Below, piece by piece: positions 45,178 to 56,844 of a DNA stretch of 64,000 bases. A program made the translations under genes and the position numbers. Origin of the DNA: Stropharia rugosoannulata. Taxonomy: Eukaryota; Basidiomycota; Agaricomycetes; Agaricales; Strophariaceae. Numbering within the stretch: the stretch's first letter is position 1; each line of letters begins with the position of its first letter. Below the pieces are notes generated by a model. The model searched no databases and was not told the origin of the DNA. It saw only the letters and a list, made by a program, of their open reading frames with translations. Location: assembly GCA_028532985.1 (NCBI GenBank), contig JANCIK010000005.1, forward strand, positions 3,106,501 to 3,170,500. The letters are read 5' to 3'.

Positions 45178-46032
45178 GACTCGGGTAGACTAGTTCAACA
45201 GCGCTACATCGCGCAGGGCAGTGTTCCCGAGCCTAATTTACCTTTATCAAAACGCCTACATGCAACATGGACATGATGATATGTACCAACCTCAAAACTC
45301 ACGTCGAGCGGCGTGAGAACTCACCCAAATTCTGTGTCTGTCAGACCTCTTCAGTTCGGGTAGATCCGGGATGCTTAACCGCCCTTGCAAATGCTCCCTT
45401 TCACGTAGTATATGCGCTGTGTGTACTTGTGGGCGTGCAGTGTTTCAAATGATGTCCTGGACCCTCCAAAGGGGGCAGACAGATACAAATATTGAAGTTC
45501 ACTACCAGGCCAAAGGTGCCCTGTACACAGTATGTGAAATTATATGCTCTGGGACAGTCCAAAACGGTGTAGACAGCTTCTAGACGAGCTGGATCTCAAG
45601 TCGCATTGAGGAAAGTATAGTGGCACAGAAAAACGACGTCTCATGCCGTTTTCTTTAATACATTATCGACCTGCTAAAAGACATATAAAATGCAAGCCAA
45701 TTCACATGCTCACCTAACTTGTTCAGGGAACAAACCGCACTCAAATATATGCCGAGCGCACACTGACTCTATGGAACCAGCACAAACTGCCCTGTATAGC
45801 ACGGGCGTCTATCTATAGTTACCGCCTCCGTCCCCCAATCTGGAAACCCTTTGGCCCCTGCGATAACCAATCGGTCCGGTGACGTAGACCCTTAACGTCA
45901 GCTCCGAGAAACATACGGCATCACTCAAATGTGAAAGGTGGAGAGACTGCGTAACAACCTCGAGGACTGTGCGTTTTCATTATTTGTTCTGTAGGTCTAT
46001 AAATAGATAGAGATGGATCTGGAAATTCAAGG
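45178..46032. other. Intergenic, no gene recognised
   Basis: No supported gene or repeat; possibly the remainder of the decayed gene at 44911-45174. Confidence 0.25.
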
Positions 46033-46449
46033 CTACTGAGATAGCTTCCACTTCATATCAGATCTTCTTTTCTGCACTTCCTTCATCACATTGAGTAGAT
46101 ATGTAGTTAAATGAAAGGGTATTCCACCGAGTGTACGTTTAAACGGGTATACTACATCGAAAGCAGTCGACCCAGGCGTAGCTGTGTTTACGAGTTGCCC
46201 ATCAGACCCTGTGGTGTAGGTAAGATAATCGAGTACGAACAGCTGCGTCTCGCATACCGTCGCGCAGAGCGCGTGTGGAACGGGGCTAAGCACCGACGGA
46301 ATCTGGTACAGCACACCTTCCGTGCTAAACGTCAAGGTCAGCACGCCTGACTTCGAGGCTATCAGAAGATCGCCAACGATGCATGCACGGCGAGTGCCTG
46401 GAAATAACCCCTTCATAAAGCCCAGACATGAGGCCAGTGAGTATTGCAA
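46033..46449 (-). pseudogene. Truncated relic of the beta-rich membrane protein family
   Basis: A 138-codon open stretch lies downstream of, and on the same strand as, the intact paralog at 46691-48051. SGVLTLTF, LYQIPSVLSPVPH and the block TQLFVLDYLTYTTG line up with FGNLTLSV, FFSIPTAITAAPG and NQTFTFDYITYIG of that paralog. It has no start codon, no first two exons and no membrane helix. After TTGSDGQ the sequence no longer matches. This is a tandem duplicate that lost its 5' half and TM region. Confidence 0.55.
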
Positions 46450-46690
46450 GCCGGCTTGAACGCATGAGATATTACGGGGTGACAGTCCCTACCATGAGAC
46501 GTTGAAACAGCTTGAAAGGCCGGGTCGCCGGAACACATAAATTATATTTCCTGCAGGGAGACATTTGATATTTGGTCCCATGTCGTAAAAGTCGTAACAT
46601 TTAAATCTGCCTACAATGTCTGTTCCACAATTACTACATACTAATACAGTCCTATAGCTATATCATTTACATCAGTGTACAAAATCCTCG

Positions 46691-48051
46691 TCAAAGTTTG
46701 TCTTCTTCATCCGGTTTCTTTTTGATATCCTGCGGGGATGTTAATTGCTCCAGTGGTATCGGCGATACTATTTTGTCCACTTTCTGATTGAATGGATATT
46801 CTAGATTGCATAGAATAGCGTCAGTTCTGACAATTCGGTGATCAAGGGTTCGTGACTGACCGTATCGTGTCCTGACTTGTCGCTTTCTGCGACGAACACA
46901 ATCCAGAGCAAGGACCACTAGGAGTATAAACACCAGTCCGCCCACCGAGCCTCCAATAATCTGTCCAAGCCTTTCCCCCCTACTCGGTCCCGACGGTGTA
47001 GTCGTTGGTTGAGAGGAAGGCTCTACCACAGGAGCTGGGCCTATGTAGGTTATGTAGTCAAAGGTAAACGTCTGGTTGAAGCATTCTACGACATTGACGA
47101 GAACTGTGTGAGTCCCGGGTGCCGCTGTGATGGCTGTTGGGATTGAAAAGAAGGGAAAGTTCGCCTGTTGGCCCCAGCCATGCACAGCTCCTGTTGTGTT
47201 CTGCGAGACGGGATAGTTAACTGAGAAAAAATTGCCGCCGTCTACGAGGACCGATAATGTTAGATTGCCGAACTTGGTCCAGTCCATCATGCCGAAGACG
47301 GTGACATCGCTCCCACCTGTGTAGTGAATAATGTATTAAACAGGTCTAGAGATAAATAGGCAGGCATACCAGAGAACGTGAACGTGAAGTGGTCGCCCAC
47401 CGCGCTTGTCGTTTGAGTGTTCCCCCCATAGGGCATGATCGTACCCGGCGGCAAGTTCTGCGCTGCGGACGAAAATGACGCATTGCTTGCAGTCCAATTT
47501 CCATCAGAGTAGCTTATAGATGGATCGATGTTATCCACAATGACCGTTTGACCCGCAAGAATAAATGGGTTGTTTGAATGCTGAACCACGGCATAGTCTA
47601 TCGAAGCATTAAGCACGTTCAGTAGGGTAATGTTGTGCGGTCCGTGGAGTAGAGGTGGGGATTGATACCACATTCTGTATGATGGAGGATTAGGATCTCC
47701 ATAGTCGCTGTTGACGGTTTGTACCGTCCCGTCTATCTCAACAGAAAATGTTTGGTCTAACGGATTTGTTTGTGGGGGAGTGGTACCGTATAAGGCTAGT
47801 CCAGCGCCTAAGGTGTTACGAGATGAAGGTTAACATGCTATGCCTTTAGGATGATTGAACGAACCTGAGAACAGTATCTGTACGTAGTTCAGCTCGCCTC
47901 CGCGATCCAATGCCGGAGTGCCTGACGCAACATGGCTTGTTTGCAAGTATGTCCCGGGGGAAACCACTTGACTCCATGTACTGATATTATCATATATAAA
48001 CGTGCCACTGAATGTGTCGTCGAGTATTACTGATGCAGTGGACGTGGACAT
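46691..48051 (-). CDS. Single-pass membrane protein with beta-rich ectodomain, copy 2
   Basis: Four exons (minus): 47865-48051, 47370-47807, 46861-47316 and 46691-46800, giving 396 aa. Intron positions and phases match copy 1 at 35463. Start MSTSTASVILDDTFSG. Shared blocks: YRMWYQSPPLLHGPHNITLL, ASIDYAVV, and the FNQTFTFDYITY strand before the stalk. A Pro/Ser/Thr stalk (EPSSQPTTTPSGPS) precedes the membrane helix at ~326-348 (QIIGGSVGGLVFILLVVLAL), which is followed by RRRKRQ. The tail ends IPLEQLTSPQDIKKKPDEED..., matching copy 1's IPLSTLTSP. The last intron uses a GTCAGT donor; reading through it also stays open. Likely a plasma-membrane or wall-facing protein of unknown function. Confidence 0.83.
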
Positions 48052-49445
48052 TGCTTTGCAGGGCGGCCGTGTGAGCCTTGAACAGCGCAGCAGACGGTGG
48101 GGTAGATATACCTCATTAATCTTGGCAATCTATCTATCTTTAGCGCCCTGCCTGCCAGCTGGACGATAAATATACCGAATGTAAACCAATTGACATCTCA
48201 TATCATATCATGGGGTTTAACATAGCGTTTGCCAGCGTAGCAATGAATTCAGAGAGAGATACAGCGAACGTGAGCACATGCAAGGTCGGAATGGGCGTGA
48301 GGACTCATTGTTTCTGCGGCAGAATAAAGCGACTTGAAAAATGCTATAAGACTAGTAATTGGCTCAGAACCAACTTAAAAAGGACTCACACAGAGAATTC
48401 ATGGCTAATCCCAATGATAAGCGTGATCGATTTGACACCTTCGTAGTATTTAAGTCAACAATTGTAGTCTGCTCGTCAAGACTCAATACAAACACCAGTA
48501 GTGACGGCAATGATAAGTACACCTCGGCAGTTCGGCACTGCTCGGCTCTGTTCGTCAAAGTTCCGGCCGAGTCCCCATTTAGCATCGACTCAGCTCCGGC
48601 TGTTCTCGGAATACCGTTTAGCGTGTACTAAATGTTTACTTATACTTACTCCTACCTACTTGATTAGCGCCACAGTCTCGAAGTCAATCAGCTCTTCAGA
48701 TTATCTTACACACACACACTGCTTATTCTTTACTCTGGTTTTACCTGTGAAACCGTCTAGTGCGACCTGCGTGTCAAACCGACCGCATCACCCGAAGTCC
48801 CTCAGTGCAGTACACTAGTACTCATACCGCCCGGCGTTACATATTCCGAAGAGCCAGCCTAAGCTTCATCTTGTGACGGACCCTCTAATCAGCATGTTAT
48901 GCAGTTTGAGGTGCATCAACCGACCAAGTCTACGACGGTCTTTTTACGTTATAGTTGTATCAGTGAGTGTACCACCACAAATTACGCCGCATGAATTTCC
49001 ATGAGCACCTGTTAGCGATGCAACTTCACTGCCTCGTGCAGACTACACATGTACGGCTGCTGTTTCTGTCCTTCAAACACAACGTTTTTGCACGCACCCC
49101 ATGTGCAACGAGTCAGAAACTCAGTGATCGGTGCGTATTTAGCCTTCTTCTTCCGCTCCTCGAAGCTACTTTCATGATTGCGCCGCTCAATTTATGCTCA
49201 GTGCGACGTAAATTCCGGTGGTAGCGTGATTCTAGATTTCTATCGTAAAGAGGACTCACTCCGAGCTCTCCGTGGATTGATTTTTGGGGAGCATTGAGAA
49301 CCAACTCGCACTGCGCCACTTCGTTCGCCCTCATCCCGAAGGCGCATCCCTTTTCTGCTCCCGCATCCGCTTACATTCTGCCTTTGGTGCATATATTCTC
49401 GCGATACATTGACCCTTTGGAAAGACGAATCATAACGGGCCTAAC
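48052..49445. other. Intergenic, no gene recognised
   Basis: A TATATTTA-like element near 48170 (minus sense) may serve the membrane protein gene. Several short frames (48210-49224) are not supported by splice sites or family resemblance. Confidence 0.3.
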
Positions 49446-50758
49446 ATGTGCGTATGTATGGTTTCGTGCAGAGAACGGTGTTACACAGATGAGCTGGTAT
49501 TAGGGAATCTTCATCTCGCGCGGACACAATTTTGCAGCCTATACCTGTATACGCAGAGGATCCGGTCGCCATTTTTTCAAAGGAAGTTTCGCAAAACGAA
49601 GATGACAACGACGATGAGACAATTCGGATAGCGGAAGAACCAACTAGTGTCATTGACACCTCCATTTTTGATGTTTTCACCGAATTCGACTTGGATTTGT
49701 CCTGTCTATCACGTCCTGCGTCACCAGAGCCATCTACGTCCAACCTATCGCATGCTACCCCGTCTCCCCCTGTTTCCCCTATTCTTTCTCGTTCAATATC
49801 ATTTGCATCTGCGCAGTCACCAGCACCGACACAGTCTCTGGGCTTAAAGAAATCGAAGAAAGTGTCTTCTCCTCAGCTATCAGCGACTGCTCCCAAAAGC
49901 GCGAGGGGATCATGGCCGCTCATCAAGTACGCAGGCCGAGGTACTCCGATTGACCGTAATAGACGTCTTGAATGGGCCGGGTTTGCCAGCGACAGTGAGA
50001 CGGCCGAAGACGGGGTCCTCTTCTCAGCTGCACGGTCTACCTCACTGGACTCGAACGCCATTAGACCTTCGCAAAGGTCTGTATCACCCGAGTGGCACTA
50101 TTCATCCAACATGTCGTCGTCACTCTCGCACTCTATGCACTCGGAAGCGGCGACACACAAGACTGGGTCTATTCACGAGCCCCCTCCGGCGCTCGCCCCC
50201 GTGGAGGCACTGGGCCTGAACGAAGCCGATGAGTGGGACTCCATCATGAGAACGGTGCTGTCCCCGACCAGAGAGCCCGACCCGCCAACGCCCACGGAAA
50301 CAAATGAAGCTGACAAGGACTTGAAAGAGCCCAGCATTCGCGGCGCCCCGGGGCCTGACTTGGCCCGGAAGGAGAGAGAGCCTGTGCTGCCAGTCATGAC
50401 CCCTGAGCAAATTGAACAGATGAACAATGGGCTTGAAATTGACCTTGGTATCGATGCTGCCCTGGACCTCGGACTCGGACGCGGGAGCGGAATGAATTGG
50501 TTTGATCTAGGCCTTCTACCTGCATCGGCCAGTGCGCGGGGGTCAATATCTGTCTATTCATCCCGAGCGGCGACTCCGACACGAGCGTCACCAGCTGCCT
50601 CCCTGCGGGGGACCCACCGGTCGACAACAAGCACGAAAGCAAACCGCGCTGGAACCGACGCTGAAGCGAAATCGGCGGCGCCTCGCTGGTGGCAAAAGAT
50701 GTTAACGCGTATTCGTCAAGTACACAACGTGATCACAATCCATAAGAATCGATTTTGA
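49446..50758 (+). CDS. Ser/Pro-rich disordered protein, unknown
   Basis: The long frame has no ATG near its 5' end. It is preceded by TTTTGCAG, so I place a 6-nt start exon (49446-49451, ATGTGC) joined by an 86-nt GTATGT...TTGCAG intron to 49538-50758, giving 408 aa (MCPIPVYAEDPVAIF...). The protein is acidic at the start (NEDDNDDETI), then Ser/Pro/Thr-rich with possible phosphorylation sites. It has an island GSWPLIKYAGRGTPID...LEWAGF, a helical EQIEQMNNGLEIDLGID segment, and a basic amphipathic C-terminus (RWWQKMLTRIRQVHNVITIH). I recognise no domain. The frame itself is convincing; the first exon is less sure. Confidence 0.65.
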
Positions 50759-52405
50759 ACTGTGTCGGACAATATTTGCCGTCACAACTCGCTTTGCATG
50801 TATTCGCCACTTATCCTACTTCTTGAGTCTCGATTTCCATCTTTTATTCTATTACACGAGGTCTAGCCCTTATTGATATCTGATATCTCTTGAGCACCAA
50901 ACACCTACATATACCAACCATGCCTGCGGAATCCGCGGCATCTCTCTCCCTCCAGCATTTACGCAGCCGCCCCACATTCCTTTACGCATCGCTGACTGCT
51001 TAACTTCTCAACCTCAAGCAACACTCCTTTGCAATCTGTACTCACACTCGCGTCACGCTCTTTACATAGCAATTTTCTCGACTCCCATTTCTCTCTTATC
51101 CTTATGGAAGCATTTGATAAAGACAGTATCTAAGCGAACAAGCCGGTCTTGCGAGCTTCATCTCGACATTACCTTTGGAGAAAGCGTCAGCCATTTGATT
51201 TTATTATTCTACGTAGAAAATGTAGATGAAACCGAGTCTCACTAAAGACATTATTGTCATACATGCATGATTACCTGACTCGCCGCCATCAACGATACTC
51301 CTCATTGCCACGTTTTCTGCGTGTATACCCAATTTAGTCAGCCCATTCAAAATGCTTTCGCTTGTCGTGTCCCGGAGTGGTTAGGCAATGTTGATGGTCT
51401 GTATACGACTTAGCGCGCTGGAGATAGGCTCCGGCGTGGCAACGTCATAGGAAAGGCGACTCGGGATTAGCGCTCCTGTGCGTTACAGCTACCAAACATG
51501 CGCATTGAGAGTATTCTCTGCACTCAAGCAGTAAAGAAGCCGCCGAGAAGGCCTGCAGCTTCTGTGCCTGAGACAGTGGAACATTCAAATGAATCCATTG
51601 TGCGTTGAATGGGCAAGCCATAACTGAAGAGGCGCCTGCAAGTCCTCGCGTTTACTCAAGCACTTGTACATACAACTGTCTCAGTAATTGCGTAAATAAT
51701 CCAATAAGTCGGTTCCTGTACGCTATCGCTCCATAGGACCTTTACATGACGATATTTTCTGTTAGACATGCGAAGCTAAATCACAACTAAGTCGTCTCCA
51801 CAAATTCCTGCATTGTATAGACCACTTCGTATTAAAGAGCAAACGGTCGGATTAAGTGCCGGTCCCACTGTATTTCATTTTGTTTACTGATAACCTCGAT
51901 CAAAAGAGATCGGGAGACATAACGGCATTGGCATCTGTTAACAAGTTGGGTCGACAAATCGGGAGGGCGCCACACCTTATAAGGGAATATTTCCACGGTC
52001 GTGATGGAGTAAAGCCATTCGGGTAAGTGTGCTTAAGCGACGAGGTGGATGTTCTATCCTCCGCTTTCGAATCCGTCTCCACCACAAAGGACGGTTCTTT
52101 TCTGCGGTCTTAGGTTCATAGTGTTTTCAAAAGGGTCTAAACGGTGAATTTAGGTACCCGAAGCTTGTACTTACCTCGCCAACACCTCACCAGTATGTTA
52201 TCCATCGGGAATGGAGCATGCATGTTGGTTTTGTAATGTAGTGGTACACCATTCTGTAAACGGAAATGGATGATCAGCCACAACTCCGATCGGTAGCTTT
52301 CTAAGATCTCAGAGGCCGGGACACGATTGATATAACAGACCTTGGTCGCGTCGCGTTTGCTTCCCCGCACATCTTGTAATTTCTTCATCTTCCGCCTCGG
52401 TCACA
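50759..52405. other. Intergenic, no gene recognised
   Basis: 3' flank of the Ser-rich gene and 5' flank of the TEA-domain gene. A tRNA-like string near 51370 does not fold as a tRNA. Minus-strand frames at 51900-52388 are unsupported. Confidence 0.3.
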
Positions 52406-53859
52406 ATGCATACCCGCAACATTGGGAGTCAGTCGTTTCTCACAGATGCAAAAACAAACTTGATGCTGTCCCCGTCGGAGCGCACGGGGCGCAAATCGTA
52501 CAAGCTATCAAACAAGAAGGCGGGGGAGAAAAAGGAGGCCGTGTGGCCGCCTCACCTCGAAGCTGCTCTGCTCGAAGGTATGTGTTTAATATTTGGCTAC
52601 TTTTACTCCATCTGATTCTCCCAAGGCTTGCGAAAATATAGGCCCGTCTCCAAAAGCGGACGACCTCTTCGTCGGTTCACGAAGAGGAACGTATCTATAT
52701 CGCGACATATTCTGGCTACAACAGGCAAGTGCAGGACTGCAAAGCAAGTCGGCAGTCGTCTGCAGCAGATCACTGAAAGTACCAAGGATATGGAGAGTAA
52801 GTAAATACCCCCATTCTCGCCGCACAAATGCTTACTCCCCGACACAGTAATCCGCCTCATTACTTGTCGCGATGTAGTACACGGCAGCGATGTGCACGAT
52901 TCTGAAGATTCCATCACCATCCGCAGCACGTCTGGCTCCTACAACAGCAGCTCTACGGCCATTACTACTCCCTCCAGCTCAGCTACAGCGTCGGAAACAG
53001 GGTCTCCAGAGACCTCAATTTGCGCCGACCAGGTTTCGCTTTTTGCTCAGCTTGTTCCTATTGGCAGCGGACCCGTTTCCTACATCGGTCTCGACGCGGA
53101 TATCACCCATACCGGTATCAATCTTTTCGTCAGTGTCGACGCCGCGGAGAGCGCTGAGTCCACCGGAAACTCCTTGTACAACGCGAGGCGGCTTTCTAAT
53201 ATTCCTTCTAATCATCTCTTCGACGATACGCCCACTCTCTCTTTAACATCTGCCCTCCTTTCGCCCAATCACTCTCATATGTGTGTCTTCAGCGTCTACT
53301 TGGACGCCACCAACGCTGTTTACTCTGAAAGTACTATGCTTTCGCCAGTAAGCGATGCATATGGAGGCTCTATGTATAACACCCCACTCCTTCCCTCGTA
53401 CTGGGACCACCTGGTTCACCAATCTAGTGAGATAAATTCCCTTTTTTTCCTCTTCGTCATATATTCTAATTTTTGCCCCCAGATATCGAGCGCTATACCG
53501 TAATTGCTGATGTCCTGGAGCTCGATCGCGGGTCCTCGCTAGAAAACGGCCGTCGAAAATTCTCCATCGCGATCAACATAAAAATGAACTCTAGCGAAGA
53601 TCCTATACCTACCCCATGTACTCCCTATTATCAGCTCCCATCAGAATACCCCGACCTTAATATACCCAACGGCGCTTACCTACCGGACCTCTCTCTCCAG
53701 ACGTCCCCGACCTACATCGGCAATGGTCTCTTGTCGAGCTGGAACGACCACAGTTATTTCTCAACACAGAATTCCTTTGTGAATTATTCAGACCTGGTTG
53801 ACTCTCGGTTTGACGTCCACGCAGAGCCTGTTGGTTCCTTTTCCTACGCTCCTTTCTAG
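52406..53859 (+). CDS. TEA/ATTS-domain transcription factor
   Basis: Four exons: 52406-52577, 52626-52796, 52848-53426 and 53483-53859, giving 432 aa. The TEA domain spans residues ~46-110 across the first intron: VWPPHLEAALLEG, LRKYRP, RRFTKRNVSISRHIL and TAKQVGSRLQQI, all signature pieces of AbaA/Tec1/TEAD DNA-binding domains. The C-terminal ~300 residues include a Ser/Thr-rich linker and blocks such as VSLFAQLVPIGSGPVSYIGL and MCVFSVYLDAT that may be a diverged partner-binding region. They end in an aromatic/Ser-rich tail. Such factors control development and cell-type genes in fungi; the targets here are unknown. A short basic segment (RKSYKLSNKKAGEKKE) just before the domain may be a nuclear signal. 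Confidence 0.9.
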
Positions 53860-55393
53860 CTGTCCATATGCTTACTTTCCTTCTGGATTCTTGGCTTATT
53901 GAGGTGTACATTGATATGGTTATTGCCCGCAACACGACTTTCCTTACCTTCCTGCCTTCACAGCGCGTCTATCATTATAACCTACCGCTTTTATCCCCCT
54001 TCTATCTGCTATTACATTTTTATTTGACCCTGTATCTGCTCTATACCACCACCACCACCGCCACCACATGTATACCTTTGTCGTCATTCACGAAGCGATT
54101 ACCTTTGTACACCTTATATGTATTTTCCGCCGTCATTCCTTCAACGATTCCTTCTGTCACGGTTGTCCTGTATGACATATTTCTTCTGTATAGTTGAAGT
54201 GTTATTGGTGATTCTTTTTGCTGTACAGCCTGATAATTGTATGTAATATAATTATAGTACTCTTGGAAAAAAGACTCATCTAGACCTCACGTCAAGGGAA
54301 ATAGAGAGGGCGGCCACAGTTTCGGATTGGTTCTTTGAGTTCGAAGCAGCGGGACTGCTTGAGCTTCTACTATAACGGAGTGCCCAAGGGACGGAATATG
54401 CCGTTCTGCAATGATAAGGTTCAAAGTCCGCCTTTGTGGCGCAAAATCATGACCAGGCACTCCTAAATTTCCTTGTTTACACTTCCAGTTAGCCACGGGT
54501 TTCTACACTAGGTGCTATCATTCTGCCTCTCCTGGCGACAATCGCTTGTATATCCATGGGGTGCAACGTTCCCTCCAATACGCCGTCAACGAGTTCCTAT
54601 GTCAGGCGCTGCTATGCCATAATTACCCGCACATGATTCTGTGGAAGCAACTTGTTGCGTAGGCTGTCACTGCATACACCTTGACTACGTGGCGCTATGA
54701 AAAGATGCAGGCTTGCTGTTATGGATGGCGACGGAAGGTTCTTTAGCAGCATCGACTCGCTGGTAACGGCGGTTTTCCATGTGGACCGTAGTCTTTCTGA
54801 TGTCTACGGTGTCGACAACGAGAGCTGGACGCGCCGTGAGCCGTGAGCCGTGACCCTGGTTTCTCTGCAGTGACTGGTGCTCCCGTGGGGCCTTCCTTTG
54901 AATCGCTTCTGCTTCAATATATATGCTGACCTGCAGTGTTATTCATTTACGAGCTTGGTGTCCGCGCCTTAATTTCTTGCATGGCTCAACGGGACCTAAA
55001 ATGATCTGCGCTCTGTATTTCTGACCATCTCTGGCTACTGGATGCTACCGGGTCAGTTACGATAGGCAATCACTAGCCTTTATCGCTGTTTCAGCAGACT
55101 CTTAAGATAAGAAAGCTGGATGTAGCTCGACTGTCAAGCAACTAGAACATCCGGTAGTCCGATCCGCTGTGAGACTATTGGCCGGCATTAATGGATCTAT
55201 TATACCTCGTAATCCATTAAATAGACGCGTTTGCCATCTTCGGGAAGGTAAGAGCCAGAACTTGCTCTTGGCCCCGGTGCGGAGGTAGGTCTTTACTCTC
55301 CTTCACCCTCACCGGCCACATCTGTCTTTTACATCTTTCTTCTTTCAATATTCGATTAAATCGCACAGTTTTCCTCACTTGCTCCAATACCAA
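53860..55393. other. Intergenic with a small GCCGTGA repeat
   Basis: No supported gene. GCCGTGA is repeated three times in tandem near 54833-54853. The part after 53860 is probably the TEA gene's 3' UTR (T/C-rich). Confidence 0.3.
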
Positions 55394-56518
55394 ATGGGCT
55401 CCCAAAGGACGATGGGTTCTGCGAGTATCACGGCTATTCCTCAAGAACTTTTAGAGAAAATATTCGACTTGGGCAGCACTTTACCCCTTCCGGTGGATGA
55501 TCGCTATCCAAACCGCCCCCTTTTCTCGAAAATGCCTTACAGCCCTCCATACGCCATCGCCATTTCTCAAGTTTGTGGCCGCTGGAGAGAGACCGCATTA
55601 TACATGCCAAGCATATGGCGTTTCCTTCACCTTACCCGGTCGATAACTGCGCATCGACGTTTGCGTTCACATCTAGGACGGTCATTAGATTGGTTGCCAA
55701 TGTACCTCTCGCGTTCTAGAAACCTCCCACTTTACATAACCCTCGATACTACTCGAGTGCCCGCGGACGCCGCTCTTTCGCTTATTGTGCCTTATAGCAT
55801 GCGTTGGTCTACATTCACCTTACTCGTTTCTCATGTGGGTAGTCTTCCGCCCGTCTTACCACTGCTTGTTCGGCCAATGGTTCCACGACTCCGTTACCTT
55901 TCCATAACGTCGGATATCTACCGCGAGGGGATAATATCTTATGAACACCTTGTTCCATTCTTTGTCACGGGGACGCCTCAACTCTCTACCATCCAATTGA
56001 AAGGTGTCTATGTCGCCTGGAATGCGCTACCCATGGCCAATCTGCGACATCTCGAATTGCTCCTCACCTCACGGTGGCCGAGTTTCGACCGGCTACAAAG
56101 CATGTTTGATGCCTCGCCAATGCTGGAATGCTTGGTTATTTACGATGACATCGCGTCTATCCTGCGGCACGTCAATCAGCCCACGAGTAGACCCACAGTC
56201 GAGTTGGCAGCGGTAAAGCATCTGGAAATGAAGATTTTCCGTGTCCGGGACGAGGCCGCAGATGTTGCCGGTTTACTTGGATTGTTCAGCCTTCCCGTTC
56301 TCCAGAGGCTGGTGATTAAAGGAGTGACTCCTGAAGAATGGATATCTATAACAGACGTGTTCGAGCTTCCTGTCGAGGCTTTTCCCGGTCCTATTTCGCA
56401 TAGAGGTAGGAGCCGACTTGGCGGCAGAAGGCTCCGCAAATCGTTCCCTTTCCTTTCCGGACTTGTTGTAACCAGCGCCCGCTCCGACCAGAGAAATTTC
56501 AGTGCTCGCTTCGGATAG
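55394..56518 (+). CDS. F-box protein
   Basis: Single exon, 374 aa from the ATG at 55394 (MGSQRTMGSASITAIPQELL). The F-box follows at once (AIPQELLEKIF...AISQVCGRWRETALYMPSIW), the arrangement typical of Agaricomycete F-box-like proteins. The rest contains leucine-rich segments (LRYLSITSD, LSTIQLKGVYVAW, LRHLELLL, LECLVIYDDI, LQRLVIKG). It is shorter than the ~500 aa usual for the group and ends in an Arg-rich tail (RGRSRLGGRRLRKSF) without leucine repeats, so the C-terminus may be truncated or frameshifted. Its likely role is substrate selection for an SCF ubiquitin ligase. Confidence 0.75.
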   Translation: MGSQRTMGSASITAIPQELLEKIFDLGSTLPLPVDDRYPNRPLFSKMPYSPPYAIAISQVCGRWRETALYMPSIWRFLHLTRSITAHRRLRSHLGRSLDWLPMYLSRSRNLPLYITLDTTRVPADAALSLIVPYSMRWSTFTLLVSHVGSLPPVLPLLVRPMVPRLRYLSITSDIYREGIISYEHLVPFFVTGTPQLSTIQLKGVYVAWNALPMANLRHLELLLTSRWPSFDRLQSMFDASPMLECLVIYDDIASILRHVNQPTSRPTVELAAVKHLEMKIFRVRDEAADVAGLLGLFSLPVLQRLVIKGVTPEEWISITDVFELPVEAFPGPISHRGRSRLGGRRLRKSFPFLSGLVVTSARSDQRNFSARFG

Positions 56519-56844
56519 TAGTAGGACATTTACACGTTCCTTCCAAATCACCTCCAAGTTATGTCGTATGACAACACACATACCTTCATTTTCAGGACTT
56601 GCATGCCTTTGGTGGCAGTGGACTTTGATGGACATCTGTAATTAAGACAGAAAAAATTGTAGGAGTAGTAGCTGTATGTAAATTTAGCAACGAAACAGAA
56701 CAGAAATACATGTACATCTACCACATCAAGGCGGTTTTAGTCTGACTATTAATGCTTCTATAAATCAGCTAGCGAAGAAGAGGCTAGATTTTTAATTAAT
56801 TAGTCATGCAGTGTTTGCGAGTAGGTGTACAGGTTCTCCTTTAT
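56519..56844. other. Short intergenic region between two F-box genes
   Basis: The 3' ends of two convergent F-box genes meet here. No feature is recognised. Confidence 0.3.

Noticed and set aside
51365..51440. tRNA-like string with GGAGTGGTTAGGC
   Set aside because: No acceptor or anticodon stem can be formed and no B box follows.
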